Numbered from the stretch's first letter, positions 29,309-41,176 are shown. The stretch: DNA of 64,000 bases from Crossiella sp. CA-258035 (GCF_030064675.1 NZ_CP116413.1:7221501-7285500); one strand, 5' to 3'. The notes: generated by a model not told the origin, from the sequence alone. Numbers and translations are program-made.

Positions 29309-30223
29309 GCCAAGGAACTCACGCACGGCCTTCGCGATACCGCCCGCGTCCAGGCCGTGCAGCACGTCGTGCTCCTCCGCGGTCCCGTACGACCTGACCT
29401 CGGTGTCCCGGCTCACGCCCAGCGGCAGCAGCCGGTGCGGCTGGCGGCGCAGCGCGTCGGTGACCGGCAACGCCGAGGTGCCGCGCAGGTACGGCTCGAC
29501 CAGGATCACGTCCGGCCGGTCGACCCGCTCGATCGCGGCGCGCAGGCCCTCGCCGTCGAAGGGGCGGACGGTGGCCGCGTACAGCACGGTCACGTCCTGG
29601 CCCTCGGTGGCGGCGAGCACCGCGTCGGCGGTGGTGCCCACGGCGATGACCACGCCCCGGCGGCCCTGGCGCAACGTGGTGAAGCCGGGTCCGTTCGCGT
29701 ACGGCTCGGCGTTGGTCCGGGTGGACAGCCGCAGGTAGACCCGGTCGTCCCCGGCCAGCGCGGGGGTGAGCAGCGCGGGCACCTCGGCCGGGTGGCCGGG
29801 GCTGTGCACGGTCCAGCCGGGCAGGGTGTCGAACAGCGCCACGTCGCCGGGCACCTGGTGGGTGCGGCCCCACACCGGGTCGTCGTAGGAGGCGCCGATG
29901 CTGACCAGCACCGCGCCCACGTCCTGGTGGCCGAGGTCCAGCTTGATCTGCTCGAACGGCCGCTCCACCAGGAACGGGCCGTAGGTGTGCACCACCGGCC
30001 GCAGCCCGGCCAGGGCCAGCCCGCCGCCGACGCTGACCATCAACTGCTCCCGGATGCCCACGTTGATCACCCGCTCCGGGTGCCGCGCGGCCGCGGGCGC
30101 GAAGGCGTCCTTGGAGATCTCGGCCAGCACCACGGCGATGCGCGGATCGGCGTCCATGGCCGCGGTCACCGTGTCGGCGAACACTTCCCGCATGGTGGTG
30201 GCGGTGCTGATTGTGCTGGTCAT
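29306..30223 (-). CDS. Transketolase, C-terminal subunit (split enzyme)
   Basis: A 305-residue subunit with the pyrimidine-binding and C-terminal domains of transketolase. It carries RVINVGIREQLMVSVGGGLALAG, whose Glu activates thiamine diphosphate, and a C-terminal Rossmann-like domain (GVVIAVGTTADAVLAA, VLYAATVRPFDGEGL). It acts with the N-terminal subunit encoded immediately upstream (4-nt ATGA overlap). Split transketolases of this kind move two-carbon units in pentose phosphate metabolism or specialised sugar pathways. The gene pair interrupts the his operon. Confidence 0.88.
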   Translation of the reverse strand: MTSTISTATTMREVFADTVTAAMDADPRIAVVLAEISKDAFAPAAARHPERVINVGIREQLMVSVGGGLALAGLRPVVHTYGPFLVERPFEQIKLDLGHQDVGAVLVSIGASYDDPVWGRTHQVPGDVALFDTLPGWTVHSPGHPAEVPALLTPALAGDDRVYLRLSTRTNAEPYANGPGFTTLRQGRRGVVIAVGTTADAVLAATEGQDVTVLYAATVRPFDGEGLRAAIERVDRPDVILVEPYLRGTSALPVTDALRRQPHRLLPLGVSRDTEVRSYGTAEEHDVLHGLDAGGIAKAVREFLG

Positions 30224-30927
30224 TCCGAACCCTCCAGTCCGATCAGGGCCTCGACCACCAGCGGGCGGCCGGGATGCGGGGTGGTGAACGCCTCGTACAG
30301 GTCGTCGTGGTTGCGCCCGTCGACGGTGCGACCGGCCCAGCCCTCCACGGTGAACCGGTCCGCGATGCCACCAGGCCAGCCGTGCGTGCCGGAGAAGTTG
30401 TTGACCGCGACCACGGTCAGCGAGTCCAGGCCGAGCCGTCCGGCCAGCGCGACGGCCTCGTGGTTGCTGCCCTCGTCCAGCTCGGCGTCGCCGACCAGCA
30501 CCACCACCCGCGCGTCGGTGCGGCCCTGGGCGCGCAGGCCGAGCGCGGTGCCCACGGCCAGCGGCAGGCCGTGGCCGAGGGAGCCGCTGCTGATCTCCGC
30601 GCCGGGCACCAGCGCCCGGTCCGGGTGCTGGCCCAGCGGCGAGTCGAACCGGGTCCAGGTGTCCAGGAGGGACTCGTCGAGGAAGCCCTTGGCGGCCAGC
30701 ACGGCGTAGAAGGCCATCGGGCCGTGCCCCTTGGACAGGTAGAACCGGTCCCGGTCCGGGTCGTCGAGGCGGTCGGGCGAGACGTTGAGGACGCGGTCGT
30801 AGAGCACCCACAGCACGTCCATGGTCGAGTTCGCGGCGGCGCTGTGCTTCTCGTCGCCGGTCATCCTGGCGATCAGCGCGGGCAGGTCGGCGAAGGCCCG
30901 CGGTGTGGTCAATTCCTTCGCTGTCAT
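30220..30927 (-). CDS. Transketolase, N-terminal subunit (split enzyme)
   Basis: A 235-residue thiamine-diphosphate-binding half. Motifs: LSKGHGPMAFYAVL, GSLGHGLPLAVGTALG and the GDAELDEGSNHEAVALAGRL metal/ThDP loop ending VNNFSG. I choose the ATG at 30927 (MTAKEL); an ATG at 30939 would overlap the probable -10 (TTACAT, 30938-30943). The start is near the predicted transcription start, so the message has little or no leader. A SoxR box sits in the promoter, so expression may respond to redox-active compounds. Confidence 0.88.
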   Translation of the reverse strand: MTAKELTTPRAFADLPALIARMTGDEKHSAAANSTMDVLWVLYDRVLNVSPDRLDDPDRDRFYLSKGHGPMAFYAVLAAKGFLDESLLDTWTRFDSPLGQHPDRALVPGAEISSGSLGHGLPLAVGTALGLRAQGRTDARVVVLVGDAELDEGSNHEAVALAGRLGLDSLTVVAVNNFSGTHGWPGGIADRFTVEGWAGRTVDGRNHDDLYEAFTTPHPGRPLVVEALIGLEGSE

Positions 30928-30943
30928 GGCACCGAGCATGTAA

Positions 30944-30961
30944 CCTCGACCAAACTGGAGG
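30944..30961. promoter_or_regulatory. SoxR-type operator
   Basis: CCTCGACCAAACTGGAGG is an 18-bp dyad with the CCTC...GAGG ends and A/T-leaning centre of known SoxR boxes. It lies between divergent soxR and the transketolase genes. On the minus strand it sits between TTGACC (30966-30961) and TTACAT (30943-30938), as expected for MerR-class control. Confidence 0.75.
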
Positions 30962-30971
30962 TCAAGCGTTC

Positions 30972-31433
30972 ATGGAAGCCCTGTCGCAATGGCTGTCGAT
31001 CGGCGAGGTCGCCGACCGCAGCGGAGTGCCCCACACCGCCCTGCGCTTCTACGAGGAGAAGAAGCTGGTCTTCTCCGAGCGGAGCGCGGGCAACCAGCGG
31101 CGGTACCACCGTTCGGTGCTACGGCGGCTGGCGTTCATCCGGGCCGCGCAGCGCGTCGGCCTGTCCCTGGAGGAGATCCAGTCCGCGCTGGCCACCCTGC
31201 CGGAGGGGCGGAACCCGACCAAGGCGGACTGGGCCAGGCTGTCCAGCTCCTGGCGGGAGGAGCTCAACGCGCGGATCGAGGCGCTGCAACTGCTGCGGGA
31301 CCGGCTGACCGGCTGCATCGGCTGCGGCTGCCTGTCCCTGCGGTCCTGTTTCCTGCACAACGCCGACGACGCGATGGCCGCCTACGGCCCCGGCTCACCG
31401 CGGCTGAAGCCGAAGGTGGAGGGCGGGCGTTGA
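30972..31433 (+). CDS. soxR: Redox-sensitive MerR-family activator SoxR
   Basis: A 153-residue regulator. N-terminal MerR winged helix (LSIGEVADRSGVPHTALRFYEEKKLV), a coiled dimerisation helix, and the [2Fe-2S] ligand motif CIGCGCLSLRSC, an exact C-x2-C-x-C-x5-C. The ATG at 30972 is chosen because the protein then begins like other SoxR proteins. In actinomycetes SoxR senses redox-cycling compounds, including self-made antibiotics, rather than superoxide. A matching operator lies just upstream and also covers the divergent split-transketolase promoter. The stop codon overlaps the -35 of the next MerR gene. Confidence 0.93.
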   Translation: MEALSQWLSIGEVADRSGVPHTALRFYEEKKLVFSERSAGNQRRYHRSVLRRLAFIRAAQRVGLSLEEIQSALATLPEGRNPTKADWARLSSSWREELNARIEALQLLRDRLTGCIGCGCLSLRSCFLHNADDAMAAYGPGSPRLKPKVEGGR

Positions 31434-31460
31434 CCCTGACACGGTGTCAGGTCCTACAAC
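31430..31460 (+). promoter_or_regulatory. MerR-type promoter with 19-bp spacer and dyad
   Basis: TTGACC (31430-31435) and TACAAC (31455-31460) are separated by 19 bp, the stretched spacing typical of MerR-activated promoters. The spacer holds a perfect dyad CCTGACAC-G-GTGTCAGG (31435-31451). It lies on the soxR stop codon and directs the MerR gene at 31471, which implies autoregulation. Confidence 0.8.
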
Positions 31461-31470
31461 GGTGCTCGCC

Positions 31471-32301
31471 ATGTTGAGCATCGGAGACTTCGCCAGACAC
31501 GGCCGCGTGTCGGTCCGCATGCTCCGCCACTATGACCGGATCGGGCTGCTGCGGCCCGACCGGGTGGACGCGGCCACCGGTTACCGCTACTACCGAGCCG
31601 CCCAGCTCGCCCGGCTGAACCGGGTGATCGCGTTGAAGGAGCTCGGCTTCACCCTCGACCAGGTGCAGTCCATTGTGGACGAGCGGGTGAACGCCGAGGA
31701 GCTGCGCGGCATGCTGCGGCTGCGGCAGGCGGAACTGGCGGCGAGCATCAGCGCGGAACGGCAGCGGCTGAACTTCGTCGAGGCGAGGCTCCGCGTCATC
31801 GAAAGCGAGGGCCACATGCCCAGCACCGACATCGTCGTCAAGAGCCTGCCCGCGGTCCGGATCGCCGAGCTGACCGGCACCGCGGCCGACTTCGCCCCCG
31901 GCAGCATCAGCCCGGTGATCGGCCCCCTCTACGACCGCCTGTTCCAGAACCTCGGCCGTGCCGGCGTGACCCCGGCCGGCCCGACCATCGCCTACTACGA
32001 GCTGCCCGAAGGCGAGGACGGCCCGATCACCATCCACGCCGGCGTCCCGGTGAACGCCGAACCCGCCGCGGACCAGGACTTCGCCATCGTCGACCTGCCC
32101 GAGGTCCCGCAGGCCGCGACCCTGGTCCACCACGGCTCGATGATGGAGGTAGGCGGCGCGTTCCAGACCCTGGCCACCTGGGTCGAGGCCAACGGCTACC
32201 GCACCTCAGGCCCGCACCGCGAGTACTACCTGGTGGCCGGCCCGGACCAGGACCAGAAGGACTGGGTCACCGAGCTCCAGGAGCCCATCATCCCAGCCTG
32301 A
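31471..32301 (+). CDS. MerR-family regulator with GyrI-like ligand domain
   Basis: A 276-residue BmrR/TipA-class activator. The N-terminal MerR domain reads LSIGDFARHGRVSVRMLRHYDRIGLL, then a coiled helix to ~residue 115, then a GyrI-like/AraC effector-binding domain (~120-275) with VKSLPAVRIAEL and REYYLVAGPDQDQKDWVTEL. Such proteins bind hydrophobic cations or drugs and switch on efflux or resistance genes. The ATG at 31471 lies about 4 nt after the predicted transcription start. No efflux gene follows, so the target is elsewhere or is the gene itself. Confidence 0.88.
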   Translation: MLSIGDFARHGRVSVRMLRHYDRIGLLRPDRVDAATGYRYYRAAQLARLNRVIALKELGFTLDQVQSIVDERVNAEELRGMLRLRQAELAASISAERQRLNFVEARLRVIESEGHMPSTDIVVKSLPAVRIAELTGTAADFAPGSISPVIGPLYDRLFQNLGRAGVTPAGPTIAYYELPEGEDGPITIHAGVPVNAEPAADQDFAIVDLPEVPQAATLVHHGSMMEVGGAFQTLATWVEANGYRTSGPHREYYLVAGPDQDQKDWVTELQEPIIPA

Positions 32302-32324
32302 CCCAGCCCCACCCCTCGCCCAGC

Positions 32325-32435
32325 GTGTTGGCCGTTGTCGTACGCAGTGTTGGCCGAACTGGCACGGGCCCGCGCCCAGTTCGGCCAACACACCGTCACA
32401 CTTCGGCCAACACGCCGTACGACAACGGCCAACAC
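32325..32435. repeat. Nested GTGTTGGCC palindrome between convergent genes
   Basis: Outer arms GTGTTGGCCGTTGTCGTAC (32325-32343) and its exact complement (32417-32435); inner arms GTGTTGGCCGAACTGG (32347-32362) and complement (32376-32391), plus one extra CTTCGGCCAACAC (32401-32413). It can fold into a very stable double hairpin and probably terminates the MerR gene and the small membrane gene. It is the same family as 9424-9556. Confidence 0.8.
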
Positions 32436-32443
32436 GGCTGTCG

Positions 32444-32602
32444 CTAGATCATCCAGGTGATGGCGCCGATGGCGGCCAGGGCCGCGCCCGCGAGCAGGAC
32501 GAAGGCGAACATGCGGGAGGTCTTCCAGGTCACGTACACCCCGCCCAGCAGGAAACCCGCCAGGGCGAGCAGGATCAGCCACACCCAGTCCTTGAAGACC
32601 AC
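32444..32602 (-). CDS. Small two-helix membrane protein of the his operon
   Basis: A 52-residue protein starting at the GTG at 32602, with GGAAGG about 8 nt upstream. Two hydrophobic segments (~residues 5-21 and 30-50) flank TWKTSR. It follows hisB by 57 nt on the same strand. The function is unknown. The evidence for coding is the ribosome site, the membrane-like composition and a stop just before a terminator-like palindrome. Confidence 0.65.
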   Translation of the reverse strand: MVFKDWVWLILLALAGFLLGGVYVTWKTSRMFAFVLLAGAALAAIGAITWMI

Positions 32603-32659
32603 GACACACCTTCCAGTCCAGCCCCACCGGGCAAACGACCAGCAGGGTACCGAAGCGCG

Positions 32660-35709
<3,050 letters not shown>

Positions 35710-35914
35710 CTAGAGGGTTTACGCAGGTACCCAGCCTAATCGGTCCGCGCGCGGGCCCACCGCGGTGGTGCGCGTTATCACGGCCGCCGCGGTCCTCCGC
35801 AAGCTCGTCAACGGGGAAAACTGGCGAACAATCCCGCCGAGGGGCGGGTTGTCCGTACCTCCTGGCTACCCGACGCTGAAGTCTCATCACGCTCCGTCAA
35901 AGATCGGAGGCACG

Positions 35915-37225
35915 ATGTTGACCAGACGTCGCACCCTGCTGGCGACGGCACTTGGCGCCTGCGCCGCGCTCGTGTTGGCGACCCCGATGACGACCAGCGC
36001 GACCACTCCCAGTCCCGCCGAGATCACCAGGGCCGCCGAGGCCGCGCACGAGGCCAGGTCGGTGTACCTGGTGCACAAGGTCGGCACCCCGGAGCTGCGC
36101 AGCGCGGTGGCCCGGACCGGCATCGACGTCCTCGGCGCCGACGGGGACGTGATGAGCGTCCGCGCCACCGAGGCCGAGGCCGCCGCGCTGCGCGCCAAGG
36201 GCTTCGAGGTGGAGTTCCGGGCCGCCGGCGGCCACGGGGACCACGGGCACGGCGATGTGGGCATCGCCGACTTCCCCCCGGCGGACGCGGCCTACCACAA
36301 CTTCGCCGAGGTCACCGCGAACCTGCGCAAGGCCGAGGCCGACCACGGCTCGATCGCCAAGCTGAGCAGCATCGGCAAGTCGCACGAGGGCCGCGACCTG
36401 TGGATGATCAAGATCAGCGACAACGTGGCCACGGACGAGAACGAGCCGGAGGTGCTGTTCAACTGCAACCAGCACGCCCGCGAGCACCTCACCGTGGAGA
36501 TGTGCCTGCGGATCGTGAACCGGCTCACCGACGGCTACCCCACCGACCCGGCGCTGAAGTCCTTTGTGGACTCCCGGGAGATCTGGGTGATCCCCAGCGT
36601 CAACCCCGACGGCACCGAGTACGACGTGGCCACCGGCCGCTACCGCTCCTGGCGGAAGAACCGGCAGGGCCCCGGCACCGACCTCAACCGCAACTGGGAC
36701 TACAACTGGGGCTGCTGCGGCGGTTCCAGCGGCAGCACCAGCAGCGAGACCTACCGCGGCCCCTCGGCGTTCTCCGCGCCGGAGACCTCGCGGCTGCGGG
36801 ACTTCGTGAACTCGCGGGTGATCGGCGGCAAGCAGCAGATCACCGCCAACATCGACTTCCACACCTACTCCGAGCTGGTGCTCTGGCCCTACGGCTACAC
36901 CACCGCGGACACCGGTCCCGGCCTGACCGCCGACGACGCCAGGACCTTCCAGACCCTGGGCCGTCAGATGGCCGCGACGAACAACTACAAGCCGCAGCAG
37001 TCCAGCGACCTCTACATCACCGACGGCAGCATCATCGACTGGATGTGGGGCAGGCACAAGATCTGGTCCTACACCTTCGAGCTGTACCCGAGCTCGGCGG
37101 CGGGTGGCGGTTTCTACCCACCCGATGAGGTGATCACCAGGGAGACCAGCCGCAACGACAGGGCGGTCGACCTCATGCTGAGCTACGCCGACTGCGTGCC
37201 GCGCGTGATCGGCAAGACCTGCTGA
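35915..37225 (+). CDS. Secreted zinc carboxypeptidase, M14 family (copy 1)
   Basis: A 436-residue exported protease that trims C-terminal residues from peptides. Signal peptide ~1-30 (RRRTLLATALGACAALVLA), propeptide ~31-115 with a His-rich stretch (GGHGDHGHGD), then the catalytic domain opening with FPPADAAYHNFAEV. Zinc ligands His187 and Glu190 (NQHAREH) and His316 (DFHTYSE); catalytic Glu389 (YTFELYP); substrate Arg in LNRNW. A GCCGGSSGS disulfide/loop and a C-terminal YADCVPRVIGKTC are shared with the next two genes. CGGAGG precedes the ATG. This is the Streptomyces-type CPT-like group. Confidence 0.92.
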   Translation: MLTRRRTLLATALGACAALVLATPMTTSATTPSPAEITRAAEAAHEARSVYLVHKVGTPELRSAVARTGIDVLGADGDVMSVRATEAEAAALRAKGFEVEFRAAGGHGDHGHGDVGIADFPPADAAYHNFAEVTANLRKAEADHGSIAKLSSIGKSHEGRDLWMIKISDNVATDENEPEVLFNCNQHAREHLTVEMCLRIVNRLTDGYPTDPALKSFVDSREIWVIPSVNPDGTEYDVATGRYRSWRKNRQGPGTDLNRNWDYNWGCCGGSSGSTSSETYRGPSAFSAPETSRLRDFVNSRVIGGKQQITANIDFHTYSELVLWPYGYTTADTGPGLTADDARTFQTLGRQMAATNNYKPQQSSDLYITDGSIIDWMWGRHKIWSYTFELYPSSAAGGGFYPPDEVITRETSRNDRAVDLMLSYADCVPRVIGKTC

Positions 37226-37241
37226 CCCAGTAGTGCCCGCG

Positions 37242-37283
37242 CCGATCCGGCCGCCCTGCGACGAGGCAGGCGGCCGGATTCGG
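37242..37283 (+). terminator. Hairpin between carboxypeptidase copies 1 and 2
   Basis: CCGATCCGGCCGCC (37242-37255) pairs with GGCGGCCGGATTCGG (37269-37283). It should end or attenuate the transcript of copy 1, so the copies may be expressed separately. Confidence 0.65.
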
Positions 37284-37329
37284 CGTACCCAACCCTGCGA
37301 ACAACCCTGCAACGACATAAAGAGGCCAC

Positions 37330-38409
37330 ATGTCACACCGACGTCTCAGCAGAGGACTCGCGGCCGCCCTCGGCGCCGCGCTCGCCCTCGGCGGGCTGAT
37401 CCCGTTGTCCGCCAACGCCCAGCCCGGCGCCACCGCCGGGATCATGGACTTCCCGCCCGCGGACTCCGGCTACCACAACTACGCCGAGCAGGGCGCCGAG
37501 CTGAACAAGGCGCGGGCCGACCACCCGGACCTGGTGGCGCTGAGCGTGATGGGCAAGTCCCACGAGAACCGGGACCTGCGGCTGGTGAAGATCAGCGACA
37601 ACGTGGGCACCGACGAGAACGAGCCCGAGGTGCTGTTCACCTGTAGCCAGCACGCGCGCGAGCACCTGACCGTGGAGATGTGCCTGCGCATCATCAACCG
37701 GCTCACCGACGACTACGCCACCAACCCCGCGGTGAAGAACTTCGTGGACACCAGGGAGATCTGGGTGGCCACCAACGTCAACCCGGACGGCTCCGAGTAC
37801 GACATCGCCACCGGCTCCTACCGCAGCTGGCGCAAGAACCGCCAGCCCAACGCCGGCGGCAGCTTCGGCACCGACCTCAACCGCAACTGGGGCTACAAGT
37901 GGGGCTGCTGCGGCGGTTCCAGCTCCACGCCCACCAGTGCCGACTACCGGGGCACGGCGGCCTTCTCCGCGCCGGAGACCAGGGCGGTCAGCAACTTCGT
38001 CAACTCCAGGGTCGTCGGCGGCAAGCAGCAGATCACCACGCACATCGACTGGCACACCTACGGCGAGCTGATCATGTGGCCGTTCGGCTACACCAAGGAC
38101 GACACCGCGCCCGGCCTCAGCGCCGCCGAGCTCAGGGCGTTCAAGGAGCTGGGCACCCAGATGGCGGCCAGCAACGGCTACAAGCCGCAGCAGGCCAGCG
38201 ACCTCTACATCACCGACGGCGGGATCCGGGACTGGATGTGGGGCCAGCACAAGATCTGGAGCTTCACCTTCGAGATGTTCGGCGGCCAGTACGGCTTCTA
38301 CCCGCCGGATGAGCTGATCGGCCGGGAGACCACCCGCAACGACAAGGCGGTCGACCTCATCCTCAGCTACGCCGACTGCGTGCCGCGCATCGTCGGCGGC
38401 ACCTGCTGA
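37330..38409 (+). CDS. Secreted zinc carboxypeptidase, M14 family (copy 2, no propeptide)
   Basis: A 359-residue paralogue of copy 1. The signal peptide (~1-30, ending near SANAQ) leads almost directly into the catalytic domain ([17 protein letters not shown]), so the ~80-residue propeptide found in copies 1 and 3 is missing. Zinc ligands SQHAREH and DWHTYGE, Arg in LNRNW and catalytic Glu in FTFEMF are intact. It may be active without processing, or need a sister propeptide for folding. About 105 nt separate it from copy 1, with a terminator hairpin between. Confidence 0.9.
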   Translation: MSHRRLSRGLAAALGAALALGGLIPLSANAQPGATAGIMDFPPADSGYHNYAEQGAELNKARADHPDLVALSVMGKSHENRDLRLVKISDNVGTDENEPEVLFTCSQHAREHLTVEMCLRIINRLTDDYATNPAVKNFVDTREIWVATNVNPDGSEYDIATGSYRSWRKNRQPNAGGSFGTDLNRNWGYKWGCCGGSSSTPTSADYRGTAAFSAPETRAVSNFVNSRVVGGKQQITTHIDWHTYGELIMWPFGYTKDDTAPGLSAAELRAFKELGTQMAASNGYKPQQASDLYITDGGIRDWMWGQHKIWSFTFEMFGGQYGFYPPDELIGRETTRNDKAVDLILSYADCVPRIVGGTC

Positions 38410-38494
38410 CCCCCTACTTCCGAGGGGTTGCCGACCTCTTTGCCCCCACCCACTCTCGACTCACCCCTGCGTAGTTGTCAGAAACGGAGCCACC

Positions 38495-39790
38495 ATGTTG
38501 CGGATCCGCCGCAGAGTCGCGACCGCGGTCGCGGCCGCCGGTCTCGCCCTGCTCCTCCCCCTCGGCTCGGTCAGCGCGCCGGCCGCCGAGGCCGCCGCCC
38601 CCGGTGACGTGGTCTACGAGATCGGCGGCGCGAACACCAGCGACGCGCGCACCGAGGTCGCGGCCACCGGGGTGGACGTGCTCTCCGCCCAGCACGGCAA
38701 GATGACCGTGGCAGCCAGCGCCGAACAGGCCAAGCTGTTGCGCGCCAAGGGCTTCACCCTCACCGCGCAAGGCACGGTTGAGGAGCAGCTGAAGGCGCTG
38801 ACCCCGGGCCGCAGCGGCGACCTCGGCGTCACCGACTTCCCGTCGGGCTACACCGGCTACCACAACTTCGCGGAGATGACCGCGAACATCCGCAAGGCGC
38901 AGGCCGACCACCCGGCGCTGGCCAGGGTGAGCAGCATCGGCAAGTCGCACGAGGGCCGCGACCTGTGGATGGTGAAGATCAGCGACAACGTGGCCACCGA
39001 CGAGAACGAGCCCGAGGTCCTGTTCAACTGCAACCAGCACGCCCGCGAGCACCTCACCGTGGAGCAGTGCCTGCAGATCATCAACCGGCTCACCGACAAC
39101 TACGCGAGCAACCCGGCGGTGAAGAACCTCGTTGACACCCGGGAGATCTGGGTGATCCCCAGCGTCAACCCCGACGGCGCGGAGTACGACATCGCCTCCG
39201 GCAGCTTCCGCAGCTGGCGCAAGAACCGGCAGGGCCAGGGCACCGACCCCAACCGCAACTGGTCCTACAAGTGGGGCTGCTGCGGCGGTTCCAGCGGTTC
39301 GCCGAGCAGCGAGACCTACCGCGGCCCTTCGGCCTTCTCCGCGCCGGAGACCCGCGCGCTGAGCAACTTCGTCAACTCCAGGGTCATCGGCGGCAAGCAG
39401 CAGATCACCGCGAACATCGACTTCCACACCTACGGCGAGCTGGTGCTGTGGCCCTTCGGCTACACCAAGGCCGACACCGCGCCCGGCCTCAACGCCGAGG
39501 AGGCCCGGATCTTCCAGACCCTGGGCCGCCAGATGGCCCAGACCAACAACTACAAGCCGGAGCAGGGCAGCGACCTCTACGTCACCGACGGCGACATCAC
39601 CGACTGGATGTGGGGCCAGCACAAGATCTGGTCCTACACCTTCGAGATGTACGGCGGCGGCCCCGGCATCGGTGGCTTCTACCCGAACGACACCGTGATC
39701 AATCGTGAGACTGCTCGCAACGACCGCGCGGTGGACCTCATGCTGTCCTATGCGGACTGTGTGCCGAGGGTGATCGGCAAGACCTGCTGA
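38495..39790 (+). CDS. Secreted zinc carboxypeptidase, M14 family (copy 3)
   Basis: A 431-residue paralogue with signal peptide (~1-34), propeptide (~35-115) and catalytic domain. Zinc ligands NQHAREH and DFHTYGE and Glu in YTFEMY are intact. The substrate-arginine motif reads DPNRNW instead of DLNRNW as in copies 1 and 2. It is closest to copy 1 in the catalytic domain. It is followed by a strong rho-independent terminator. Gene duplication followed by divergence is the simple explanation for the three copies. Confidence 0.91.
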   Translation: MLRIRRRVATAVAAAGLALLLPLGSVSAPAAEAAAPGDVVYEIGGANTSDARTEVAATGVDVLSAQHGKMTVAASAEQAKLLRAKGFTLTAQGTVEEQLKALTPGRSGDLGVTDFPSGYTGYHNFAEMTANIRKAQADHPALARVSSIGKSHEGRDLWMVKISDNVATDENEPEVLFNCNQHAREHLTVEQCLQIINRLTDNYASNPAVKNLVDTREIWVIPSVNPDGAEYDIASGSFRSWRKNRQGQGTDPNRNWSYKWGCCGGSSGSPSSETYRGPSAFSAPETRALSNFVNSRVIGGKQQITANIDFHTYGELVLWPFGYTKADTAPGLNAEEARIFQTLGRQMAQTNNYKPEQGSDLYVTDGDITDWMWGQHKIWSYTFEMYGGGPGIGGFYPNDTVINRETARNDRAVDLMLSYADCVPRVIGKTC

Positions 39791-39807
39791 GGCGAGTCCG
39801 CCCAGCT

Positions 39808-39856
39808 GAACCCCTGGTCGCCACCGTCCTCCGGCGACCGGGGGTTCTTCCTTTTT
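39808..39856 (+). terminator. Rho-independent terminator after the carboxypeptidase genes
   Basis: GAACCCCTGGTCGCC (39808-39822) pairs with GGCGACCGGGGGTTC (39833-39847) and is followed by TTCCTTTTT, an unusually good U tract for this GC-rich sequence. Confidence 0.9.
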
Positions 39857-40046
39857 GTGGGCTTTCGCCCGAAAGTTCTCCTTTAAACTGAATGCCAGCC
39901 TTCAATACTGCTGCGGCACCAATACCATCGGAGGTGCCAACGTTTGTGGTGCGGTCCATAACGTTCATCTCACGGACAACAGCTAGCTCTTCTCCGCCGG
40001 TTGTCCAGCGTGGTCCCCCTGTAACCACTGCACTGGAGAAACCCTG

Positions 40047-41156
40047 ATGATGAACGCACGCACGAGAATCGTGACCTCCGCACTCGCGCTCGCGGTCGGT
40101 GCGACCGTGGCGGCCACCCTGCCGGCCGCCGCCGAGTCCACTCCCCTGATGAACCAGGGGATGCTGGAGGCCATGCAGCGCGACCTGGGCCTGACCGCCG
40201 ACCAGGCGATGCAGCGGGCCGCCGCCGAAACCAAGGCGAGCACGGTCGAGCAGAGCCTGCGCACCGCGCTGGGCGAGTCCTTCGGTGGCGCGCACTTCGT
40301 GGCCGGCCAGGCGAAGCTGGTCGTCGGTGTGACCGACACGGCCAAGGCCGCCGAGGTCCGCGCGGCCGGCGCCGAGCCGAAGTTCGTGGCGCACAGCGCG
40401 TCCAAGCTCGACTCAGTGGTCTCGCGGCTCAACCAGGACAAGGCGCCCTCGGACGTCTCCGGCTGGTACGTCGACGTGGAGAACAACCGCGTCGTGGTCA
40501 ACGTGCAGCCGGGCCAGGCCGCCAAGGCCGCTGAGTTCGTGGCCCAGACCGGCGTGGACCGCGGCGCGGTCTCCGTGGTCGAGGCCGCGTCGAAGAACGA
40601 GCCGCTCTACGACGTGCGCGGTGGCGACGCCTACTACATGGGCGGCCGTTGCTCGGTCGGCTTCTCGGTGCAGGGCGGCTTCGTCACCGCCGGGCACTGC
40701 GGCCGGACCGGCACCGCGACCCAGGGCTTCAACCAGGTCGCGCAGGGCACCTTCCGCGGTTCCTCCTTCCCCGGCAACGACTACGCCTGGGTCGCGGTGA
40801 ACTCGAACTGGACCCCGCAGGGCGTGGTGAACAACTACAGCGGCGGCACCGTCCGCGTCGCGGGCTCCACCGAGGCCGCGGTGGGCGCCTCGATCTGCAA
40901 GTCGGGCTCCACCACCCGCTGGACCTGCGGCAGCGTGCAGGCCAAGAACCAGACGGTGAACTACCAGCAGGGCGCGGTGACCGGGCTGACCCGCACCAAC
41001 GCCCGCGCCGACCGCGGTGACTCCGGTGGGTCGTTCATCTCCGGCAACCAGGCCCAGGGTGTCACCTCCGGTGGCGACCTGGCCGCGGGCATCATCTACT
41101 TCCAGCCGGTCAACGAGATCCTGGGCGCGTACAGCCTGCGCCTGGTCACCAGCTGA
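40047..41156 (+). CDS. Secreted S1-family serine protease (streptogrisin/alpha-lytic type)
   Basis: A 369-residue exported endopeptidase. Signal peptide ~1-30; alpha-lytic-type pro-region ~31-185 (needed for folding); mature chymotrypsin-fold domain from ~YDVRGGDAYYMGG. Catalytic triad: His217 in TAGHCG, Asp in GNDYAWV, Ser326 in RGDSGGSF. A disulfide pair CSVGF...HCG is visible. ATG 40047 or 40050, with GGAGA upstream. It sits next to the three carboxypeptidases, which would digest its peptide products, so together they look like an extracellular protein-scavenging set. Confidence 0.92.
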   Translation: MMNARTRIVTSALALAVGATVAATLPAAAESTPLMNQGMLEAMQRDLGLTADQAMQRAAAETKASTVEQSLRTALGESFGGAHFVAGQAKLVVGVTDTAKAAEVRAAGAEPKFVAHSASKLDSVVSRLNQDKAPSDVSGWYVDVENNRVVVNVQPGQAAKAAEFVAQTGVDRGAVSVVEAASKNEPLYDVRGGDAYYMGGRCSVGFSVQGGFVTAGHCGRTGTATQGFNQVAQGTFRGSSFPGNDYAWVAVNSNWTPQGVVNNYSGGTVRVAGSTEAAVGASICKSGSTTRWTCGSVQAKNQTVNYQQGAVTGLTRTNARADRGDSGGSFISGNQAQGVTSGGDLAAGIIYFQPVNEILGAYSLRLVTS

Positions 41157-41176
41157 GGTAACCCGCTCCGCGAACA

